Shown in pieces: positions 5,366 through 8,514 of a DNA stretch of 8,514 bases. Position 1 is the stretch's first letter. Each line of letters opens with the position of its first letter. Both the position numbers and the translations under genes were made by a program. The stretch is from a bacterium (lineage in GTDB: Bacteria > Patescibacteriota > Gracilibacteria > UM-FILTER-43-11): positions 1-8,514 of the forward strand of contig JAUHXI010000055.1 of NCBI GenBank assembly GCA_030426875.1, in the 5' to 3' direction. The notes beneath the pieces are model-generated. The model saw only the letters and a program-made list of their open reading frames with translations. It made no database searches and was not told where the DNA came from.

Positions 5366-5390
5366 TTGAGGTTCCAGAACCTCAATTTCT
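5366..5390 (+). terminator. Palindromic hairpin and likely terminator after the VOC gene
   Basis: TTGAGGTTCCAGAACCTCAA (5366-5385) is a perfect 20-bp palindrome, folding as an 8-bp stem with a CCAG loop and followed by TTTCT. It begins 20 bp after the VOC stop codon. The T-run is short, so termination is plausible but not strong. Confidence 0.6.
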
Positions 5391-5393
5391 ACC

Positions 5394-5435
5394 TCCTCAA
5401 ATAATTACGTAATTAATTACGTAATTATTTGAGGA
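5394..5435 (+). repeat. Perfect 42-bp AT-rich palindrome with nested TTACGTAA sites
   Basis: The two 21-nt arms (5394-5414 and 5415-5435) are exact reverse complements with no spacer. Each arm carries TTACGTAA, itself an 8-bp palindrome, so the centre is two such sites either side of AATT. The ends are TCCTCAAAT and ATTTGAGGA. No T-run follows. It could be a cruciform, a protein-binding site for a dimer pair, or a weak bidirectional terminator; nothing in the sequence decides between these. Confidence 0.9.
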
Positions 5436-5467
5436 TTCCCCAAGATTCATTTGATTGGGGGCGATTT

Positions 5468-5507
5468 TTTCCCGAAGGCGAGATTCGCGAATCTCGCCTT
5501 CGGGAAA
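5468..5507 (+). repeat. Perfect 40-bp GC-rich palindrome
   Basis: The arms 5468-5487 and 5488-5507 are exact reverse complements without a spacer, reading TTTCCCGAAGGCGAGATTCG on the left and the mirror on the right. As RNA it would be a very stable hairpin with TTCGCGAA at the tip. It starts with TTT and ends with AAA, so neither strand has a downstream U-tract and it is not a standard terminator. It immediately precedes the first large repeat unit. Confidence 0.9.
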
Positions 5508-5515
5508 GTCCCTGT

Positions 5516-5658
5516 GCAGCTAAAGGGCCCCCCACAAAATGCGAGGTGAGGGCGAGTGAAACGAGTCGGAGGGGTATTTTATGGGGGAGGGGCCCAGATT
5601 CATGCGTAAGCTGAAGAAGCCAGCTCGGACACGAGACGGATTCGTAAGCTGGAGCACT
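5516..5658 (+). repeat. Structured repeat unit 1 (direct)
   Basis: The unit starts GCAGCTAAAGGGC. Its first half is a long imperfect hairpin: GGGCCCC (5525-5531) pairs with GGGGCCC (5589-5595), and the inner arms run through AAAATGCGAGG (5536-5546) and GGAGGGGTATTTTATGGGGG (5568-5587). The second half has a 15-nt direct repeat (5602-5616 and 5640-5654, CGTAAGCTG core, 13/15 identical) bracketing a small hairpin, CTCG-GACA-CGAG (5624-5635). Units at 5670-5821 and, inverted, at 5917-6061 share this plan. No coding potential was recognised. Confidence 0.75.
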
Positions 5659-5669
5659 GCAGCTAAATT

Positions 5670-5821
5670 GTAGCTAAACGGGCCTCCCAAAAAATGCGAG
5701 GCAGGGGCTTTGCAAAGCAAATGATAGGAGGGTATTTTGTGGGGAAAGAGCAAAAGCATGCGTAGACTGAAGAAGGAAGCTCTGTAAAGAGATTCATTCG
5801 TAAGCCGAAGCATGCTTTTGC
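5670..5821 (+). repeat. Structured repeat unit 2 (direct)
   Basis: The unit starts GTAGCTAAACGGGC, preceded by a partial duplication of the same start motif at 5659-5667. Arms are GGGCCTCCCAAAAAATGCG (5680-5698) and GGAGGGTATTTTGTGGGG (5727-5744). The interior between them differs from unit 1 and holds GCTTTGCAAAGC (5707-5718). In the second half, a diverged 15-nt direct repeat (5758-5772 and 5796-5810, 11/15) brackets CTCT-GTAA-AGAG (5780-5791). That hairpin keeps the pairing seen in unit 1 with changed bases. The unit ends 2 bp short of the tRNA CCA. Confidence 0.75.
5750..5821 (-). terminator. 12-bp inverted repeat just downstream of tRNA-Lys, possible terminator or processing hairpin
   Basis: GCAAAAGCATGC (5750-5761) and GCATGCTTTTGC (5810-5821) are perfect complements separated by 48 nt that contain their own small hairpin. 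On the minus strand the structure begins 2 nt after the encoded CCA of the tRNA. It ends in TTTTGC, so it could help end the transcript or guide 3' processing. Termination is uncertain because the T-run lies within the stem. Confidence 0.35.
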
Positions 5822-5823
5822 GA

Positions 5824-5899
5824 TGGTGGGTCAGCTGGGACTCGAACCCAGGACCAAAGGCTTAAAAGGCCTCTGCTCTACCAACTGAGCTACTGACCC
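5824..5899 (-). tRNA. tRNA-Lys (UUU), with encoded CCA
   Basis: All four stems are present on the minus strand. The acceptor is GGGTCAG (5899-5893) with CTGACCC (5834-5828). The D arm is GCTC-AGTTGGTA-GAGC. The anticodon stem GAGGC/GCCTT closes loop CTTTTAA, giving anticodon TTT. The T arm is CTGGG-TTCGAGT-CCCAG. Discriminator A73 (5827) and CCA (5826-5824) follow. The length is 76 nt including CCA and there is no intron. The gene sits between repeat unit 2 and inverted repeat unit 3, so its promoter must lie in or beyond unit 3; none was recognised. Confidence 0.97.
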
Positions 5900-5916
5900 T
5901 CGTCTCGTCGTCGCTT

Positions 5917-6061
5917 CACTACAGCTTCCGTTAAGTGCTGTCGCACTGAACTGCAGCTTCCGTGAGCTCCGCCTCTCCCCATAAAATACCCTCCTCACTT
6001 CTTATTTTCTGCCTATAGCAGAAAGCTAAGAACCCTCGCCTCGCATTTTTTGGGGGCCCCG
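5917..6061 (-). repeat. Structured repeat unit 3 (inverted relative to units 1 and 2)
   Basis: Read on the minus strand, this copy starts GGGGCCCCCAAAAAATGCG (6060-6042) and continues to GGAGGGTATTTTATGGGG (5994-5977), matching units 1 and 2. Its interior is a different hairpin: TTCTTA and TTTCTGC pair with TAAGAA and GCAGAAA across 5999-6032. The second half has a 13-nt direct repeat, CT(A/G)CAGCTTCCGT on the plus strand (5919-5931 and 5951-5963), bracketing the hairpin AGTGC-TGTC-GCACT (5934-5947). The order conserved arm, variable hairpin, conserved arm, then repeat-hairpin-repeat is the same in all three units. Confidence 0.75.
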
Positions 6062-6324
6062 ATTTTTTTGAATTTGGAATAAATTCCATGACCAAATTCT
6101 CAGTTTTGGGACCTTTCTTTACTTCCCCAAATTGGTGAATGGGGAGGTAAAAAAGCCCAATTATATTACTCATTGGGTCTTTAAAAGTCAACTGAATTAT
6201 TTTAGACTTAAAAAAACCTCGTTTCATTCAATCCCACCCCTTTAATAAAGGGGTCTGAGAGCATTTTTCAAACAAAAATTCTCACCCTTTGGGAGGGTTG
6301 GAGGAGATCTTTAAAATAGGGTTT
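6062..6324. other. Gene-free spacer containing a series of short hairpins
   Basis: No convincing gene is seen here. Inverted repeats include GAATTTGG/CCAAATTC (6070-6077, 6092-6099) and TTTAC-T-TCCCCA paired with TGGGGA-G-GTAAA (6118-6151). Others are CCCAAT/ATTGGG (6156-6177), ACCCCTTT/AAAGGGGT around AAT (6236-6254) and ACCCT/AGGGT (6284-6298). GGAGAT at 6302-6307 can pair with ATCTCC at the end of the flanking minus-strand gene. The hairpins are different sequences, not copies of one repeat. Confidence 0.6.
6149..6177 (-). terminator. Candidate intrinsic terminator for the minus-strand membrane gene
   Basis: Read on the minus strand, CCCAAT, a 10-nt loop, then ATTGGG, C and six T residues (6154-6149). 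The stem is only 6 bp. It lies about 150 nt past the stop codon. A nearer but weaker candidate is ACCCT/AGGGT (6298-6284) with a T-run at 6278-6274. Confidence 0.4.
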
Positions 6325-6888
6325 TTACTCATCTCCATCCCCCAGAAAACTTGAAATCAAAAAAGTAGCAGCAGGCAGAGCGAACCAGATGTTGTAATAA
6401 TTGATCACATATTGCACCATTACCGAATTGTTGTACATGTTCATCACTGTTGCATTCATCAAACCTCCCCCATTTTCTAGCAAAGAAGCCCCAGATGTAT
6501 AAATCAGAATGGTGCTTGTGATCAGGCCGGCGCTCAAAATGCCGTACAAGAAATTTAAACCAACTCCTGTTAGGGTGGACTTGGGTTTTTTCATTTTTAA
6601 ATTAAAACGCCCCTTAGTGGTCACCAGGACAATGGTAGCGACAAAAATGAAGATTTTTATGATCACTAGTGCTACTTCTGGGTTCGTGATTTGAATGGGG
6701 GGGCTCAGGCTCGGTTCTTCAATCAGATAGCGCTTGATCAGATTTCCAATGCCATCCGCAGCCAAAATGGCAATGTAAGTGGCGATGATGATTTTGAGCG
6801 TCTTGTTTCGGCCCACAATAAAACTATAAGCGATGATGACCGCAAAGAAAACGATGACAAACAGGTCCCAGCTCAAATTGATGTTCAT
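6325..6888 (-). CDS. Four-helix integral membrane protein, possibly CvpA-like
   Basis: This 187-aa protein has four likely membrane helices at about 8-26, 30-50, 70-90 and 108-130, with a fifth hydrophobic segment near 160-182. A basic loop (92-104, KGRFNLKMKKPKS) lies between the third and fourth. The N-terminal pattern of an acidic residue in a hydrophobic run (WDLFVIVFFAVIIAYSFIVG), then a polar turn (RNKTLK) and a second helix, resembles the start of CvpA/colicin-V-production proteins. No diagnostic motif confirms this, so the family call is tentative. It ends in a short acidic tail, GDGDE. The start at 6888 has no Shine-Dalgarno but is preceded by an A-rich leader and a promoter. It is divergent from the ABC exporter gene across a 156-bp spacer. 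Confidence 0.75.
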   Translation of the reverse strand: MNINLSWDLFVIVFFAVIIAYSFIVGRNKTLKIIIATYIAILAADGIGNLIKRYLIEEPSLSPPIQITNPEVALVIIKIFIFVATIVLVTTKGRFNLKMKKPKSTLTGVGLNFLYGILSAGLITSTILIYTSGASLLENGGGLMNATVMNMYNNSVMVQYVINYYNIWFALPAATFLISSFLGDGDE

Positions 6889-6927
6889 TTTTGTTTTTTA
6901 GTTGTGATCAAAGGTGAAGACCCTTGA

Positions 6928-6956
6928 ATTGTACGCCCTTTGGCTAGCGTGTGCAA
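6928..6956 (-). promoter_or_regulatory. Sigma70 promoter for the four-helix membrane protein gene
   Basis: On the minus strand, TTGCAC (6956-6951) and TACAAT (6933-6928) are 17 bp apart. The layout is nearly the same as the promoter at 4846-4874 (TTGCAT, 17 bp, TACAAT). The -10 lies 39 nt from ATG 6888. Confidence 0.6.
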
Positions 6957-6969
6957 ATTTAATTCCTTT

Positions 6970-6979
6970 CTCACGTGAG
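6970..6979. promoter_or_regulatory. CTCACGTGAG palindrome in a divergent promoter spacer
   Basis: A perfect 10-bp palindrome lies between the membrane-gene promoter and the presumed ABC exporter promoter. It sits just upstream of the minus-strand -35 box, where a dimeric regulator could bind. No regulator family is recognised and a chance occurrence is possible. Confidence 0.25.
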
Positions 6980-6984
6980 TGGTT

Positions 6985-7013
6985 TTTTCAAGTAAGATAG
7001 ATAAAAATATGTT
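6985..7013 (+). promoter_or_regulatory. Weak candidate promoter for the ABC exporter gene
   Basis: TTTTCA (6985-6990), 17 bp, then TATGTT (7008-7013), ending 31 nt before ATG 7045. Both hexamers are only partial matches. TATAAA at 7013-7018 is an alternative -10 without a well-placed -35. Confidence 0.25.
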
Positions 7014-7044
7014 ATAAATAATGGCCCAAGTATTATCATTTATA

Positions 7045-8514
7045 ATGAAACTCAACACTAAGCGCACATTTCAGTTCATTTGGAAGCATATCAAGGTTTA
7101 TAAAGGTCTAGCTTTCTTGATGATTTTTGCCTTGATTATGGCGGTTGGCTTAAGTTTGGTGGTTCCTTATTTCTACAAACTCTTTTTTGATTTATTGGTA
7201 TCAGATCAGACTCCAGAGCAACTTGCTCCTCAATTGATTCGAATCATTACGATCATTGCTGGCATTTATGGTGTTCAATGGGTATTTTGGCGCATCACTA
7301 ATTTTTCTAATGATTTTTTTCAACCTCGAGTGATGGCCAATATCATGAATGAAGGGGCGGAGTATTTACAAAATCATTCTTACCGTTTTTTCGCCAATCA
7401 TTTTATGGGTTCCTTGGTTCGAAAGGTTGGCCGTTTAGCCAGGGCTTTTGAAGGCATTTCCGACAAAATTTATTGGGATTTAATTCCGCTTGTTTTACGG
7501 GTGGTGATCATTTTTGGGATTTTATTCTACATTCAGCCTGTCATTGGAGTTGCAATGTTGGTGTGGACTATATTTTTTGTGGGATTCAATTATTTTTTCT
7601 CACACTACAAATTAAAATTTGATGTGGCTAAGGCTAAGGCTGATACAAAAATTTCAGGCACCTTGGCTGACATGTTGACCAATAATATCAATGTAAAATT
7701 ATTTGCCAGTCTGGATTGGGAGGCTAAAAATTTTAATGCCGTCACTCAAGATGCTTTTGAAAAAAATAAGAAAAGTTGGAATTTAGGGAGTATTGCCGAA
7801 GCCGTTCAGACGTTCTTCATGATCATGCTGGAATTCATCATTTTTTACTTTGCCATTAAATATTGGAAGCAAGACCTGCTGACCGTGGGGGATTTTGTAT
7901 GGATTCAAGCATATTTGATCGATCTTTTCATTCAGCTTTGGAATTTTGGCCGCATCATTCGAGAGCTTTATGAGCGCTTGGCGGATGCGGAGGAAATGAT
8001 TGAGATTCTAAATGAAGCTCACGAAATCAAAGATGTTGAGAATGCCCCAGTAATCTCGGTAACACGGGGAAAAATTGAATTGAAAGCGGTGGAGTTCTCT
8101 TACGATCAAGAGCGCTCCATCATTCATGACTTTAATTTATCGATCAAGCCCAGTGAAAAAATTGCCCTCATTGGTCCCTCCGGTGGTGGCAAGAGTACGA
8201 TCACCAAGCTGTTGATGCGCTTTTTTGACATCCAAAAGGGTGAAATTTTGATTGATGGACAGAATGTCGCACAAGTGACTCAAGACAGCCTTAGAGCCAG
8301 TGTCAGCTTTGTACCACAGGATCCCACCCTCTTTCATCGCAGTTTGATGGACAACATTCGCTATGGCCGCCGTGATGCCTCGGATGAGGAGGTGATCATG
8401 GCTTCAAAAATGGCGAATTGTCACGAGTTCATTCAAAATTTCCCACAACAATATGAAACTTTTGTGGGGGAGCGCGGCATAAAGCTTTCGGGTGGGGAGC
8501 GTCAGCGGGTGGCC
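7045..8514 (+). CDS. ABC exporter half-transporter (membrane domain plus ATPase), cut by the window end
   Basis: 490 codons are open to the window edge. The protein is a type I ABC exporter (MsbA/ABCB-like), which pairs as a dimer to move lipids, drugs or peptides out of the cell using ATP. The membrane domain spans about 1-310, with hydrophobic segments near 20-42, 64-82, 146-182 and 252-300. The nucleotide-binding domain begins near 343. It shows the A-loop aromatic Tyr353, Walker A GPSGGGKST (377-385, Lys383), the Q-loop in VPQD (Gln425) and the signature LSGGE (481-485). Walker B, the H-loop and the C-terminus (about 100 residues) lie beyond the window. ATG 7045 is preferred. An in-frame ATG at 7021 would add eight residues, and an earlier ATG at 7009 meets a stop at once. 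No Shine-Dalgarno is seen. The substrate cannot be told from sequence. Confidence 0.95.
   Translation, partial: MKLNTKRTFQFIWKHIKVYKGLAFLMIFALIMAVGLSLVVPYFYKLFFDLLVSDQTPEQLAPQLIRIITIIAGIYGVQWVFWRITNFSNDFFQPRVMANIMNEGAEYLQNHSYRFFANHFMGSLVRKVGRLARAFEGISDKIYWDLIPLVLRVVIIFGILFYIQPVIGVAMLVWTIFFVGFNYFFSHYKLKFDVAKAKADTKISGTLADMLTNNINVKLFASLDWEAKNFNAVTQDAFEKNKKSWNLGSIAEAVQTFFMIMLEFIIFYFAIKYWKQDLLTVGDFVWIQAYLIDLFIQLWNFGRIIRELYERLADAEEMIEILNEAHEIKDVENAPVISVTRGKIELKAVEFSYDQERSIIHDFNLSIKPSEKIALIGPSGGGKSTITKLLMRFFDIQKGEILIDGQNVAQVTQDSLRASVSFVPQDPTLFHRSLMDNIRYGRRDASDEEVIMASKMANCHEFIQNFPQQYETFVGERGIKLSGGERQRVA

Noticed and set aside
5366..5507. CRISPR array in the palindrome cluster
   Set aside because: The palindromes differ in sequence and length, and there are no regular repeats with uniform unique spacers.
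5520..5813. Open minus-strand frame of 97 aa across repeat units 1 and 2
   Set aside because: It consists entirely of structured repeat DNA, carries the two copies as an internal repeat (RAGFFSLRM-like), and has no start signal. It is a by-product of the repeat.
5824..5899. tRNA-Lys as an attachment site of an integrated element
   Set aside because: No second copy of the tRNA 3' end and no integrase gene are visible in the window.
5931..6227. Open minus-strand frame of 98 aa over repeat unit 3 and the hairpin spacer
   Set aside because: Its translation follows repeat and hairpin sequence, with no family resemblance and no promoter or leader of the type seen at real genes.
6691..6927. Plus-strand 78-aa frame overlapping the four-helix membrane gene
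   Set aside because: It is antisense to a well-supported membrane protein, has no leader or promoter, and has no recognisable protein features.

Overview
The window looks like bacterial chromosome with AT-leaning composition and standard stop codons. TAA and TAG predominate; TGA ends only the transposase gene, and no in-frame TGA occurs in the long genes, including 490 open codons of the ABC transporter. That argues against TGA-recoding lineages such as Gracilibacteria or Absconditabacteria. Almost no start has a Shine-Dalgarno site. A ComEC without its metallo-beta-lactamase domain, a REP-type Y1 transposase, short A-rich leaders and many structured repeats would fit a Patescibacteria/CPR-like organism (Peregrinibacteria is one guess), but no marker gene here settles the taxonomy.

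Layout. 1-1585: a ComEC-type DNA-uptake channel gene whose last ~49 codons are made of REP-like repeat DNA; its stop codon lies in a hairpin loop. 1613-2116: a REP-associated tyrosine (HUH/Y1) transposase with a two-hairpin repeat in the same orientation on each side (1475-1585 and 2143-2233). 2274-2629: a near-consensus sigma70 promoter and a small predicted secreted protein. 2633-3478 (minus): an RmlD/NRS-ER-like nucleotide-sugar epimerase/reductase, divergent from a 2-Cys peroxiredoxin (3617-4162). The peroxiredoxin ends at a strong hairpin terminator and converges on a minus-strand membrane protein with an acidic helical tail (4253-4813). That gene is divergent from a VOC/glyoxalase-fold protein (4971-5345).

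5346-6324 is a dense block of non-coding structure. It holds a short palindromic terminator, two perfect palindromes of 42 and 40 bp, two direct copies of a ~150-bp repeat, tRNA-Lys(UUU) on the minus strand, and a third, inverted copy of the repeat. A run of smaller hairpins follows. The three repeat copies keep conserved flanks, while a small internal stem-loop changes sequence but stays paired. 6325-6888 (minus) is a four-helix membrane protein, divergent from an ABC exporter that starts at 7045 and runs off the window.

The genes do not form one pathway. They are mostly single-gene units with their own promoters in divergent or convergent pairs. Several share a short leader: about 31-32 nt from the -10 box to ATG, three with a TTAAAA(A)TTAA element 10-11 nt before the start. 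The most unusual content is the structured non-coding DNA: the transposase-repeat module and the palindrome/repeat cluster around the tRNA.
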